64,000 nt of DNA from Bacillota bacterium (GCA_024653485.1 JANLFY010000011.1:22941-86940); one strand, 5' to 3'; shown: positions 26,438 to 35,556, counted from the stretch's first letter. Notes: generated by a model from the sequence alone, not told the origin. Numbers and translations are program-made.

Positions 26438-27490
26438 TCATCCCTTGAAGGCCCCCACGGTAAGACCCTTCAGGAAGTAGCGCTGGAACAGAAGGAAGAC
26501 CAGGGTAATGGGGATGGCGGCGTAGGTCGCGCCGGCCATCAAGAGCCCGAACGCCATGGGCACCTCTTCCTGCAGCATCGCCAGACCCACCTGAAGGGTG
26601 CGCATTTCCGACGAGTTGGTGATGACGAGAGGCCACAAGAAGTCGTTCCACTCCCCCACGAACGTGAAGATGCCCAACACCGCCAGGGCGGGTTTGGCGA
26701 GCGGAGCCACGATCAGCGTGAAGATGCCGAATTCGGAAGCCCCATCTATCCTACCGGCGTCGATGATCTCACCGGGGAGCGTCTGCATGAACTGCTTCAT
26801 GAGAAACACCCCGAAAGGCGCGGCAATGGCGGGGAGAATGAGGCCGTAGTACGTGTTCACGAACCCGATCTTCGACATGAGGATGTAGCGGGGTATGAGC
26901 GTGACCTGGCCCGGAACCATCATGGATCCTACATACAGCCAAAACAGCAGGTTCCTTCCGGCGAAACTCTTCTTCGCAAACGCGTACCCTGCGAGAGCCG
27001 CAACGAAGAGCTGCGCCGCTGTGACCGTCACAGCCACGATGACGCTGTTCAGAGTCCACCGCCCCAGAAGCGGCCGTGCAAGAAGGTCTCTGAAGTTCGC
27101 CGCGGACGGGTTTTTCGGGAACCACTCCGGAGGAAGCTTCACCACAAGCGTGGGCTCTTGAATGGCCGTGACCACCATCCAGTACAGAGGCATCAATGAC
27201 GCGACCGCAAGCAGAGTCACTATCAACAAGGCGATCGCATCGCCCGGCCGGAGCCTCCTCCAACGAAGCACGCGCCTTGAGGCTGTCGGGGGACGTCTTG
27301 TCGCGGTCGTCGCTGTGCTGTTCGCCGCTGCGCCCTTCAGAGTGTCCGCCGTTGCGCCAGCCATCGCCGCCACCGTTGTACCCTCCGTTGCGAACGTTGC
27401 CATGCCCGTCGTTGCGACCATCGAAGCGCTCGTAGCCGCGCTCATTGTCGCGGGAGCCGGCTTTCCCGAGAAAGACGAGGAAGTGGGCAT
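26438..27490 (-). CDS. Sugar ABC transporter permease, MalG type (cassette 2)
   Basis: A 350-residue permease with six hydrophobic segments after residue ~75. The EAA-like loop reads DAGRIDGASEFGIFTLIVAP, with a Leu-rich C-terminus ending LTVGAFKG. The ~70 N-terminal residues (Ala/Thr/Met-rich) are a low-complexity extension absent from typical MalG proteins. ATG 27490 overlaps the preceding permease stop as TGATG and follows AGGAGGTGG. An 8-bp tandem repeat (GTCATCCC, 26429-26444) crosses its stop codon. Confidence 0.87.
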   Translation of the reverse strand: MPTSSSFSGKPAPATMSAATSASMVATTGMATFATEGTTVAAMAGATADTLKGAAANSTATTATRRPPTASRRVLRWRRLRPGDAIALLIVTLLAVASLMPLYWMVVTAIQEPTLVVKLPPEWFPKNPSAANFRDLLARPLLGRWTLNSVIVAVTVTAAQLFVAALAGYAFAKKSFAGRNLLFWLYVGSMMVPGQVTLIPRYILMSKIGFVNTYYGLILPAIAAPFGVFLMKQFMQTLPGEIIDAGRIDGASEFGIFTLIVAPLAKPALAVLGIFTFVGEWNDFLWPLVITNSSEMRTLQVGLAMLQEEVPMAFGLLMAGATYAAIPITLVFLLFQRYFLKGLTVGAFKG

Positions 27491-28377
27491 CAGTACTCCA
27501 CCTCCTGTCCGAGCCACTTGAACTGGGCGAGCGCCAACACGAAAATGATGGCGAACAGCACGACGGCCTGCGCTGAAGCGAGCCCGAAGTTGAACTGCTT
27601 GAATGCGGTGTCATAGATGAGGTACACCAAGGTCGTCGTGGCGAACTGCGGACCTCCCTGCGTCATCAGGTATATGTTCGTGAACACCTGAAAACTGGAT
27701 ATGGTGCCCATGACGGTCAGGTAGAGCAGCGTGGGACGCAGAAGAGGGAGCGTGACCCTGAAGAATGCCTGGGTCTTGGTGGCCCCATCGAGATAGGCCG
27801 CCTCGTACAGGTGATGTGGGATGCTCCCCATCGCCGCCGTGATCAGGACGATGGATGACCCCCCGCCCATGACGACCTGCATGAAGACGATGGACGGAAG
27901 CGCGGTTCGAACGTCTCCCAGCCACGCGTGCGGACCAAGTCCCAGAAGATCCATTAGATAGTTCAAGAGTCCGAACGGCGGGTTGAATATCCACAGCCAG
28001 ACCATGGAGATTATGACAGACGAAGTCACGTGCGGCAGGTAGAAGGCAGCCTTGAAGAAGGTCTGGAGCGGCTTGGCAAAGGGGTATATCAGTGCTGAGA
28101 TGATGAGGGCCTTCCCCAGCCAAAGAGGTACGACCGCAAGAGTGTAGAGCGCCGTATTCCTCAACGCGACCCAGAAGAGGTTGTTTCGGAATAGCTGTAC
28201 GTAGTTCCGGACCCCCACCCATTCCTGACTGAAGACTTTGTAGTCCAGAAGACTCAAGTAGCCGCCCCACACTACGGGCAATAGAAAGAAGAACGCGAAA
28301 AGGACAAAGCTGGGTATGACGAAAGCATATGCCCAGCGGTCCTTGTATACCCTCCGAATGAGCGTCTCCAAACCCAC
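27490..28377 (-). CDS. Sugar ABC transporter permease, MalF type (cassette 2)
   Basis: A 295-residue membrane protein with the CUT1 loop EAAYLDGATKTQAFFRVTLP. The frame opens with GTG 28377, but the TTG two codons later (28371) has the better spacing to GGAGGT. The gene is coupled to the downstream MalG gene by a TGATG overlap. The substrate is unknown: no glycosidase is linked to this cassette. Confidence 0.87.
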   Translation of the reverse strand: MGLETLIRRVYKDRWAYAFVIPSFVLFAFFFLLPVVWGGYLSLLDYKVFSQEWVGVRNYVQLFRNNLFWVALRNTALYTLAVVPLWLGKALIISALIYPFAKPLQTFFKAAFYLPHVTSSVIISMVWLWIFNPPFGLLNYLMDLLGLGPHAWLGDVRTALPSIVFMQVVMGGGSSIVLITAAMGSIPHHLYEAAYLDGATKTQAFFRVTLPLLRPTLLYLTVMGTISSFQVFTNIYLMTQGGPQFATTTLVYLIYDTAFKQFNFGLASAQAVVLFAIIFVLALAQFKWLGQEVEY

Positions 28378-28411
28378 ACCTCCAACGCCTCATGTCTCGT
28401 CTGGTCACGCT

Positions 28412-28439
28412 GGGCGGCGGAGACGAGTCCCCGCCGCCC
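28412..28439 (-). terminator. Intercistronic hairpin between binding protein and permease genes (cassette 2)
   Basis: GGGCGGCGG (28412-28420) pairs perfectly with CCGCCGCCC (28431-28439) around a 10-base loop. There is no T-run. It sits where cassettes 1 and 3 also carry a hairpin downstream of the binding-protein gene. Confidence 0.55.
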
Positions 28440-28473
28440 CTTCTCGGCGACCAAGCTCGGCGCCATGTCTCCT

Positions 28474-29859
28474 CTACTTGTTGAACAGCGCGCGATTCGC
28501 CTCGCGAACGAAATCATCCAAGGCCTGCTTGGGCGTCTTGGTTCTCGCGAGCGCCGCCTCAAACATAGCCTGGAGGTGTTTGTCGATGGGCTCTGTGCTG
28601 ATGTTCGCGGACCCGAAGTAGGGGATACCGTTCTCAATGGCCCTGACGTAAGTATCTACCTCTTTTTCGAAAGGCGAGCCCTTATACAGGTCCTTGTTGA
28701 CGGACTTACGCGCCGTGACGTAAAGGAGCGACTTGAGCAAGGCAGTGTTTTCCTTGTTCGTCAGGAAGCGGGCGAACTCCATGACGACCTTCTTCTTCTC
28801 GGGGTCACGCTGCCGGAAGACGACGAATCCGCCGCTCGTATGATACGCTATCGGGCCTACCTCGGGGAGGTGCGGGTAACGCGCGATGTGGACGGGGAAA
28901 GCCTCCTTGAGCTGACCCTCTTTCACATACCTGTCTATGCGGCCGATCTCGTACGGCCCACCGTAACCGATGGCCGTGAGCCCCTGGTGGAACATGTTGA
29001 TGGAGTCGTAGATCCCCATGCCGGCTGCGCCCTCGGGCGCGATCTTGTACTTGTAGATGCAGTCCACGATGAACTCCAGCGCGCGGACTCCTTCGGGGCT
29101 GTTGAGCACGACCTCCGTCTCGGAGGCGTTGAAGAGCCTGGCCCCGAAGACATGCATCCAACCCATCATGACGTAGAGGTCCTTCGCGGGGAAGCTCAGG
29201 GCGTACACGTCGGTCTTGCCGTCCCCGTTCCGATCAAACGTGAGTTTGCGGGCGGCGTTCAGGAACTCGTCCACGGTCCATCCGCGGTCCGGGAGCGGCG
29301 GGAGACTGACGTTCCGCTCCTTGAAGATCGCGGGATTCAGCAGCAGTGTGCTTCCCATGCCGTTATTGCTGTTATTCCACGGGAAGAGATAGTAATGGTT
29401 TCCGACTTTCCCGACATCCAGGGCGTACCTATAGAAGTCCTCCTTGTCCTCCGCAGTGAGGTACTCATCGATGGGCTCCAGCAACCCCTGCTTCACCCAC
29501 TCCTGCTTGAAGCCTATGGGCCTGAGCACGTCGGGAGGATTGCCGGCCAGAATCGCGGCTGCGACTTTCTGGTCGAATCCGGCGTTGGTCACGACCTCGT
29601 ACTTCACGGTGACGTTGGGATGGAGCTTCATGAACTCCTCGCTTGCCCACTTCGGAAAGTCCTCCGCCGTAACCGCCTTGTCCGCCGGGAAGCCCGGAGG
29701 CGTGATCCGCCAAGGATTGATCCACCACGTGATGGTTATGGGTTTCTGTGCCGCAGCGGCAGCCTGGGCAGCGAGCGGCAGGCTCCCCAGAACCGCGGCG
29801 ACGGTGAGAGCGACCAGAGCCAGTAAAGACCACTTCATCTTCAGGCTGTGAGACAACAC
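28474..29859 (-). CDS. Extracellular sugar-binding protein (family 1), cassette 2
   Basis: A 461-residue solute-binding protein with a signal peptide (KMKWSLLALVALTVAAVLG, cleavage near AQAAAAAQ) and a mature start ITITWWINPW. A calcium-loop-like DRNGDGKTD occurs around residue 215, as in some family 1 binding proteins. It should feed the two permeases downstream. GTG 29859 follows GGGGAGG at good spacing. It is the first gene of a three-gene operon. Confidence 0.87.
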   Translation of the reverse strand: MLSHSLKMKWSLLALVALTVAAVLGSLPLAAQAAAAAQKPITITWWINPWRITPPGFPADKAVTAEDFPKWASEEFMKLHPNVTVKYEVVTNAGFDQKVAAAILAGNPPDVLRPIGFKQEWVKQGLLEPIDEYLTAEDKEDFYRYALDVGKVGNHYYLFPWNNSNNGMGSTLLLNPAIFKERNVSLPPLPDRGWTVDEFLNAARKLTFDRNGDGKTDVYALSFPAKDLYVMMGWMHVFGARLFNASETEVVLNSPEGVRALEFIVDCIYKYKIAPEGAAGMGIYDSINMFHQGLTAIGYGGPYEIGRIDRYVKEGQLKEAFPVHIARYPHLPEVGPIAYHTSGGFVVFRQRDPEKKKVVMEFARFLTNKENTALLKSLLYVTARKSVNKDLYKGSPFEKEVDTYVRAIENGIPYFGSANISTEPIDKHLQAMFEAALARTKTPKQALDDFVREANRALFNK

Positions 29860-30017
29860 TTACCAGTCCTCCCCTAACAGGTTTTTCGGAGTAGGGCGCG
29901 CCGAAGCAGGACTCAACGCCTCCGACGCGAATGATAGGGGGTATGATCGCTCACAGTGCGTCGGGCCGTCAGGCCTGATGCGCCGCTCCAGACATGTAGA
30001 ATTCGACAAGAGAGAGC

Positions 30018-31046
30018 TTGTTCCTTCCACCCGAGGTGATCCACCTGATAGACCTGGTAACATTTGACCTGGATGGAGTGCTGATCCAGAATCCTTTCCG
30101 CCGCGGAGTATTCCCCCATGTCTGTCGGACGCTTGCCCCTTATGTGATCGCCGCTCGAGGCTGTTCGCAGGGGAGTCATCCGCGCGTCCACTGCATGGGC
30201 GGCACGGGCGGCATTGGTGACACGAGTGGCACCGGCGCACGGACGGACGCAGGTACAAGAGCAGACCTAGGGGCTGGCACAGATGTGGGCAGCGGAAACC
30301 CCACCTCCTCCCCGCCGCGCGACCCCGACCCCGAGAAGATCGTGCTGCGTCTAATAATCGAGGAGGCGAAGGAGCGGCTCGCCAAGGGGCGTCTCGTGGA
30401 GGCGTACGACTGGGACGACATCGTGACGTGTGTCGCCGAAAACCTCGCCCGCAAGGCACAGGCGGGCAGCCCACCTCCTCTCGACGTGGCGGCCCTCGTG
30501 CGTTACTACTGCGGACTGCCTGACATGATCGCCCTCCTGCCTGGAGCGCGCGAAGCACTGAGTTCTCTCAAGCAGGAAGGGTATACCCTAGGGGTAGTGA
30601 CGAACGGCTACCGAAGATACCAGCTCCCTGTCTTACAGGCTCTGGGAATAGATGGCTTCTTCGACGCGATAGTCACGCCGGAGGAGATTCGAGCGGCAAA
30701 ACCCGAAGCTCGCATATTCCAGGCGGCGTGGGGCAGCAGCCTCACCCCGCTCCACGTGGGAGACGATCCGGTACACGACGTGTGGGGCGCCCGGTCAGCG
30801 GGCGGGTATTCGGTCTGGTTGCACCGCGACTTGCCCGAGGATTTGCGCTGCGAGCTCCCGGAGGGAAGGCCACGCTGCGGGGGCTTCGCCAGCGTACGAG
30901 ACAAGGCGTATACCGGCGTGCTCAGCGTCGAAGCGTTCGGAGTCCCGGCCGAGGCCTGTGTGCCTCATGCGGTGATAGAGACGCTGGAGGAACTGCCGGA
31001 ACTGCTCCGGAGACTGAAGGCCCGCGACGCGTTGGCCAACAGCTAG
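30018..31046 (+). CDS. HAD-superfamily hydrolase (phosphatase-like)
   Basis: Motif I is intact as FDLDGVL and motif II lies in GVVTNG. Motif III is the Lys in AAKPEARIF, and motif IV is the acidic pair in GDDPVHDVWGA. This fits a C1-capped HAD phosphatase acting on a small phosphorylated metabolite. Residues ~51-97, between the first strand and the cap, are a Gly/Thr/Ala-rich low-complexity insert. The frame opens at TTG 30018; GTG 30036 is an alternative. Transcription diverges from the cassette 2 operon. The substrate is unknown. Confidence 0.78.
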   Translation: MFLPPEVIHLIDLVTFDLDGVLIQNPFRRGVFPHVCRTLAPYVIAARGCSQGSHPRVHCMGGTGGIGDTSGTGARTDAGTRADLGAGTDVGSGNPTSSPPRDPDPEKIVLRLIIEEAKERLAKGRLVEAYDWDDIVTCVAENLARKAQAGSPPPLDVAALVRYYCGLPDMIALLPGAREALSSLKQEGYTLGVVTNGYRRYQLPVLQALGIDGFFDAIVTPEEIRAAKPEARIFQAAWGSSLTPLHVGDDPVHDVWGARSAGGYSVWLHRDLPEDLRCELPEGRPRCGGFASVRDKAYTGVLSVEAFGVPAEACVPHAVIETLEELPELLRRLKARDALANS

Positions 31047-31119
31047 CCGTCGACTCCGCGTGTCCGGATGGATTGGCGGCCGGGCGCGCTTGCCCGTCAA
31101 GCTGGAGTCCAAGCCATGC

Positions 31120-31914
31120 TCAATGCTTCAGGGAGAACAAAACTCCGGCGTTGTGGGTGGTCGCCGCGGCAACGTCGCCGACGGAGAGCTGCTTCAGCCT
31201 GGCAAGCTCCCGAGCCACGAAGAGCACGTGGGCGGGCTCGTTGCGTTTGCCGCGATGAGGGACGGGCGTGAGGTACGGGCAATCGGTTTCGAGAAGGAGC
31301 CGGTCTAGGGGTAAGCGGGCGACCAGGTCGCGCAGAGCGGCGGCGTTCGGAAAGGTGAGAGTGCCGCCTATCGAAATGTAGAATCCCATGTCTAGGACTG
31401 CGCGGGCGATCTTCCAGTCGCCGGAGAAGCAGTGCATTACGCCACCAGCTGCCGTGGTGCCCTCCGAGGCGCCTTCCGACTTGAGTATAGCGAGGGTGTC
31501 GGCGTGGGCCTCGCGGTCGTGGACCACGATAGGGAGCCCGAGCTCCTTCGCGATGGCAATCTGCGCCGCGAAGGCCCGCCTTTGGTCGTCGCGAGGGGAG
31601 AAATCGTAGTGGTAGTCGAGGCCGATCTCGCCGATGGCAACAACCCCGGGCTGGCGAGCCAAGGTCCGAAGCTCGTCGAGCGCCGCTTCGGAAGCGGTCT
31701 TCGCCTCGTGGGGGTGGATGCCGACGGCAGCGAGAAGGCCGTCGTAACGCCGTACAAGCTCCAAGCCCAAGCGCGAGGAGGTGAGATCCGAGCCTACCTG
31801 GATCACCGGCCACACGCCAGCGGCCTTCGACCGCGCTATGACTTCGTCGAGGTCTCCGCGAAACCTCTCATGATCGAGATGAGCGTGAGTATCGATCAAT
31901 CGTGTGGCGCACAT
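31120..31914 (-). CDS. TatD-family metal-dependent hydrolase (3'-5' DNase)
   Basis: A 264-residue TIM-barrel hydrolase with the metal motif DTHAHLDH at the start, the Glu in AIGEIGLDYHYD, the His in VVHDREAH, MHCFSGDW, and the C-terminal LLLETDCPYLTP. TatD enzymes are Mg-dependent exo/endonucleases involved in DNA repair and RNA turnover. ATG 31914 follows AGGGGAGG. It sits downstream of metG as yabD/tatD does in Bacillus, so the pair is probably one transcription unit. Confidence 0.92.
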   Translation of the reverse strand: MCATRLIDTHAHLDHERFRGDLDEVIARSKAAGVWPVIQVGSDLTSSRLGLELVRRYDGLLAAVGIHPHEAKTASEAALDELRTLARQPGVVAIGEIGLDYHYDFSPRDDQRRAFAAQIAIAKELGLPIVVHDREAHADTLAILKSEGASEGTTAAGGVMHCFSGDWKIARAVLDMGFYISIGGTLTFPNAAALRDLVARLPLDRLLLETDCPYLTPVPHRGKRNEPAHVLFVARELARLKQLSVGDVAAATTHNAGVLFSLKH

Positions 31915-32071
31915 CACGGGTCCTCCCCTTATCCGTTCCCCACCTCGCATGTCATGTCGCGCGCCACCTCGCCTGCTGCGTGCGCCACCGCGTTCGGGCG
32001 CACCTTCGTTTCGTCACGGCTCGGACGCGCTGTCGCTTCGGCACAGATCAAGCGCGCCTTCGCAAGCTCCA

Positions 32072-32167
32072 TAGCGCACCTTCGAGCCCAGCGGCGCCAG
32101 CAAGCCGCAACAGACTCGCGAGCACTTCGAGTCGCAACCGCCCTAGCGCACCTTCGAGCCCAGCGGC
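32072..32167 (-). repeat. 24-bp exact repeat of the metG 3' end
   Basis: The 24 bases at 32144-32167 encode the last six codons of MetRS and the first two bases of its stop. They recur exactly at 32072-32095, 72 bp downstream. The intervening bases are not identical copies. Slipped-strand duplication of the gene terminus is the simplest reading. Confidence 0.85.
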
Positions 32168-34425
32168 AGCTCGCGATCGGTGGTGACCACTGCCAACCGC
32201 GACGCGTCTGGCGTGGACCCCGCTAGAAGCATCCCCTGGGAGACGATTCCACGCAGCTTGGCGGGCTTCAGGTTGGCCACGACTATTATCTGCTTGCCGA
32301 CGAGCTCCGCGGGTGCGTAGTGCTTCGCGATGCCGGCCACGATCTGGCGCTTCTCAGCCCCGAGGTCGATTTCGAGTTTGAGGAGCTTGTCCGTGCCCTC
32401 GACTCGTTCTGCGGCAAGAACCCTTGCCACCCTGAGGTCCAGCCTAGCGAATTCTTCTATGGATACGAGATCGTCTGCCGGCGTCCCGGACTCATTTGGC
32501 TTCGGCTGCGGCGTCTCAGTCCTCTGGACTTGCTGGATCACTTCTGAGCCCTCCTTTGAGCCCTCCCTCTGCTTGCCGCCCCATCCTAGTTTCGCGCATC
32601 TCGCATCGTCTTTAACATTGTCATCATGGCCGCGCGCCTCTATCTGGCCACGCGGTTCTGCCTTCGCGGTCTCGGTTTCGGTCGTATTCATCCCTTTCGC
32701 TCCGACCGCTTTCGCCGTCTCCTTCGTAGCCTCTCCCGCCGCCTCTCTCGCCACCTCTCTCGCCGCCCCTTCGGCCGCCCCTTCAGCGGACGCTTCGGCC
32801 GCACTCGCCCTCTTCTTGTCTTGCGCCAGCTCCGCCAGACGGAACTCGCCTCGAGCCAAATCCGAGGCTTCCACGTCGAGCCTCGGGAATAGGGGCCCCA
32901 GGCGCCTCACCTTCGCCCCTTGCACAAGGCGCGCCACGTCAAGCGTCCCCGCGGTCCACCTTACGTTGCTCAGAGGTGCCCCGCTCTCCTCCAACCCGAG
33001 CGACGTCCAGATACGCTCCGCCGCCTCCGGGATGAAGGGGCTCGCCATGACTGCCACCCTAGCGAGGGCGTCCGCGAGGCCGAACATCACGGTGGCCAGC
33101 CGCTCCCGTCGCCCCTCGCGCGCGAGCGCCCATGGCGCGGCCTCGTCGATGTACTTGTTGGCTCCGTCCACCAGGCTCCATATCTCGCCCAGCGCTCCCG
33201 TAAGGTCGAATGCCTGCATGAGCTCGTGGGCGCGTCGGGTCACTCGCTCCGCCAAGTCCGCGAGCTCCCGGTCGCGGGCCTCGTATTCTCGCGGGGCCGG
33301 CACGCGGCCTTCGAAGTACTTCTCCATCATCGCGCACGTCCGGTTGAGTAGGTTGCCCAGGTCGTTGGCCAGATCCGCGTTGTAGGTCTCGGCAAGACCT
33401 TCGTAAGAGAAATCGCCGTCCTGACCGAACGGGACGGCCTTCATGAGGTAATAGCGAAGGGGATCGGCGCCCAGGCTTTCCGCCAGCTTGACCGGGTCCA
33501 CTACGATCCCTTCGGACTTGGACATGCGCGCGCCCTTGACGGTCACAAACCCGTGGCCGAACACGGTCTTCGGGAGCGGGACGCCAGCCGCCATCAGTGT
33601 CGCAGGCCATATCACGCAGTGGAACCATGTGATGTCCTTTCCGATGAGATGCAGATCGGCCGGCCACCACTTCCCGAAGTTCTCCGTCCCGGGCACGTAG
33701 CCCGCCCCAGTGAGGTAGTTGATGAGCGCGTCGAACCACACGTAAACGACCTGGTTCGGGTCGATCTCCTCCGGGAATGGAACCCCCCAGGCGAGTGTGG
33801 ACCGGGACACGCTCACGTCCTGCAGTCCCTCGCGGATCCTGTTCACGACCTCGTTGCGCCTCGTCTCGGGCAGGATGAACTCTGGATGGGCCTCGATATG
33901 ACGGAGGAGCGGCTCTTGGAACCTTGAGAGCGCGAAGAAGTAGTTCTTCTCCTCCACCCATTCAGGCTCGCGACTGGGATGGAGAGGGCACCGCCCGTCG
34001 ACGAGGTCTTTCTCCTCGACGAACCTCTCGCAGGACACGCAGTAATGCCCGGAGTAGGTCCCTTGGTAGATGTAGCCGCGCTCGTTGGCCCGTCGCACGA
34101 TGTCGCGAACCGTGGCTATGTGGTCCTCATCGGTGGTCCTTATGAATCGGTCGGGACGGATATCCAGCTTGTCCCAAGCTCTGCGGAAGAGCCCTGCCAT
34201 CCTATCGCAGAACGCCTTGGGCGACATGCCTTGCTTTTCGGCTTGGCGAGCGACGTTGAGGCTGTGCTCGTCGGTGCCTGTCAGGAAGAACGTGTCGTAC
34301 CCTGCCAGTCTCCTGAAACGCGAGATCACGTCAGCCGCGATCTTTTCGTAGGCGTGGCCGAGGTGCGGCTCGCCGTTTACGTAGTCTATGGCTGTGGTCA
34401 GATAGAACTTTTCCACGTGGAACAC
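32143..34425 (-). CDS. Methionyl-tRNA synthetase
   Basis: MetRS charges tRNA-Met. The HIGH-type motif is PHLGH and the KMSKS loop is RMSKSEG. A zinc-binding knuckle (YCVSCERF with a following Cys) and a C-terminal Trbp111-like tRNA-binding domain (LDLRVARVLAAERVEGTDKL) are present, as in Bacillus MetS. Residues ~537-642, linking the anticodon domain to the Trbp111 domain, are a low-complexity Glu/Ala/Lys-rich stretch. GTG 34425 lies only two bases from AGGAGG, so the in-frame GTG 34416 may be the real start. A methionine T-box leader precedes it. Confidence 0.95.
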   Translation of the reverse strand: MFHVEKFYLTTAIDYVNGEPHLGHAYEKIAADVISRFRRLAGYDTFFLTGTDEHSLNVARQAEKQGMSPKAFCDRMAGLFRRAWDKLDIRPDRFIRTTDEDHIATVRDIVRRANERGYIYQGTYSGHYCVSCERFVEEKDLVDGRCPLHPSREPEWVEEKNYFFALSRFQEPLLRHIEAHPEFILPETRRNEVVNRIREGLQDVSVSRSTLAWGVPFPEEIDPNQVVYVWFDALINYLTGAGYVPGTENFGKWWPADLHLIGKDITWFHCVIWPATLMAAGVPLPKTVFGHGFVTVKGARMSKSEGIVVDPVKLAESLGADPLRYYLMKAVPFGQDGDFSYEGLAETYNADLANDLGNLLNRTCAMMEKYFEGRVPAPREYEARDRELADLAERVTRRAHELMQAFDLTGALGEIWSLVDGANKYIDEAAPWALAREGRRERLATVMFGLADALARVAVMASPFIPEAAERIWTSLGLEESGAPLSNVRWTAGTLDVARLVQGAKVRRLGPLFPRLDVEASDLARGEFRLAELAQDKKRASAAEASAEGAAEGAAREVAREAAGEATKETAKAVGAKGMNTTETETAKAEPRGQIEARGHDDNVKDDARCAKLGWGGKQREGSKEGSEVIQQVQRTETPQPKPNESGTPADDLVSIEEFARLDLRVARVLAAERVEGTDKLLKLEIDLGAEKRQIVAGIAKHYAPAELVGKQIIVVANLKPAKLRGIVSQGMLLAGSTPDASRLAVVTTDRELPLGSKVR

Positions 34426-34437
34426 AACCTCCTACAC

Positions 34438-34498
34438 TAAAATGCCTCTCACCCCGTCCGGAAGGCGCCTGCCTTCACGTGGGGCGAGAGGACGTTTT
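34438..34498 (-). terminator. T-box-controlled terminator upstream of metG
   Basis: GGGGCGAGAGG (34481-34491) pairs with CCTCTCACCCC (34445-34455). On the minus strand the stem is followed by a short T-run (CATTTTAG). It overlaps the region that the T-box antiterminator would sequester. Confidence 0.75.
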
Positions 34499-34499
34499 C

Positions 34500-35031
34500 T
34501 CGCGGTACCACCCAGCTTCGCCGGTGCCTTGCGGCTCCGGCCTCACGAGGCACTACGGCGGGAAGCTCGCCACTCAGTCGGCCCTCGCAGCTCAGTCGAC
34601 CTTCGTCGCCCAGTCTGCCATCGTCGCTCAGTCGACCTTCGTTGCTCAGTCGACCCTCGCCGATCAGTCAGCCCTCCGAGCGACCCTTTGCCTTTGAGCG
34701 ACCCTTTGAGGCGAGCCGCCGAGGTGAGACGAACAGGTGAGACGTCGACGCGGCCCACCTCTGCAAGCCGCATGCCCCGGCGCTGTAACGGGCGCCTCTC
34801 ACGCTTGCCCGGCTGACGGACTACTCGCGAAGACGCGTCTGGGCCCGGAGACCCGACAGGACCTCCCTTTCATCCCGCGGCTCAGGGGCCATGTTCGGCA
34901 GACTTCCCGCGCCGGCTTTCACCTTCGAGCCCGGCTCTCTCTGGCGGGTCGCCTGTGTACTCGTCCCCTTCATCGCTTTCGACATGTTCTCTCATGAGGT
35001 TGCGCGAAGCCCGCTACGTCATGGGACGTCT
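34500..35031 (-). ncRNA. Methionine T-box leader of metG
   Basis: T-box leaders bind uncharged tRNA and switch the downstream terminator off. On the minus strand the conserved T-box sequence GGGTGGTACCGCG is at 34501-34514. Stem I elements include GAAAGCGATGAAGGGGACGAGTA near 34980-34958, given here in outline only, and an AGAGAG loop near 34940. The specifier is in GAACATGGCCCCTGAG, where the ATG (34892-34890) is a Met codon. The leader is about 590 nt with the terminator, roughly twice the usual length, because a minisatellite lies between stem I and the antiterminator. Confidence 0.88.
34567..34674 (-). repeat. Six-unit 18-bp minisatellite inside the T-box leader
   Basis: Six contiguous 18-bp units start at 34567, 34585, 34603, 34621, 34639 and 34657. 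On the minus strand the consensus is AGGTCGACTGAGCGACGA. The units differ from one another at a few positions each. The block lies between the specifier stem and the T-box. Confidence 0.9.
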
Positions 35032-35037
35032 GCCCTC

Positions 35038-35067
35038 AATATATCCTCAGGTTTCGCCACGTGTCAA
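35038..35067 (-). promoter_or_regulatory. Sigma-A promoter of the metG T-box transcript
   Basis: On the minus strand, TTGACA (35067-35062) and TATATT (35043-35038) are separated by 18 bases. This places the start site a few bases before the T-box stem I. Confidence 0.8.
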
Positions 35068-35216
35068 GCCCAGGCGGGGCGATCCGGGCTCGTGCTCAAG
35101 AGTGACGGGGTCCTTCGCGATAGCTTCGTCCCTGCCCAGCAGTAGTTTCAACTGCGTCAACATAGCATGTAATATCGCTAATTCTGCTAGATAAGGTAAA
35201 AACTAATAGCGGAGCC

Positions 35217-35245
35217 TTGACTTGCCTTGGAAAATAAAGTATAGT
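35217..35245 (+). promoter_or_regulatory. Sigma-A promoter of the abrB-like gene
   Basis: TTGACT (35217-35222) and TATAGT (35240-35245) are separated by exactly 17 bases in an AT-rich patch. They lie about 50 bases upstream of the start codon. Confidence 0.85.
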
Positions 35246-35297
35246 GGGTGCAGGAAGCCGTCGAAGTCTGGATGCAAGAAGGAGGGAGCTTGAAAAC

Positions 35298-35543
35298 ATG
35301 AAGTCTACGGGAATTGTTCGGAAAGTAGATGAGCTAGGCCGCGTGGTGATCCCGATCGAGCTTCGCAGGACCCTGCAGATCGCCGAGAAAGACGCCCTTG
35401 AGATCTACGTTGACGGCGAGAAGATCATACTGAAGAAATACGAGCCCGCCTGCATCTTCTGCGGGAATGCCGACAACATCAGGATCTACAAGGAGAAGAA
35501 CATCTGCCGCGACTGCCTCGAGGAGATGAAGGGTCTGATCTAG
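35298..35543 (+). CDS. AbrB-family transition-state regulator with zinc knuckle
   Basis: An 81-residue protein with the AbrB/SpoVT swapped-hairpin DNA-binding domain (STGIVRKVDELGRVVIPIEL) in residues 1-50. A C-terminal C-x2-C ... C-x2-C module follows (CIFCGNADN, CRDCLEEM). AbrB proteins repress stationary-phase and sporulation genes during growth. ATG 35298 follows GGAGGGAGC. It is divergent from metG with its own sigma-A promoter, as in the Bacillus abrB-metS intergenic region. A 12-bp duplication (35530-35541 and 35545-35556) crosses the stop codon. Confidence 0.92.
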   Translation: MKSTGIVRKVDELGRVVIPIELRRTLQIAEKDALEIYVDGEKIILKKYEPACIFCGNADNIRIYKEKNICRDCLEEMKGLI

Positions 35544-35556
35544 GAGGGTCTGATCT
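35530..35556 (+). repeat. Tandem duplication across the abrB stop codon
   Basis: AGGGTCTGATCT at 35530-35541 is repeated exactly at 35545-35556, period 15. The TAG at 35541-35543 overlaps the first copy. Confidence 0.8.

Noticed and set aside
28465..29826. 453-codon plus-strand frame opposite the cassette 2 binding protein
   Set aside because: It is the antisense shadow of a gene with signal peptide and family features; high GC keeps the opposite frame open.
34567..34674. Possible CRISPR array in the metG leader
   Set aside because: The 18-bp units are contiguous with no spacers and no cas genes nearby; it is a minisatellite.
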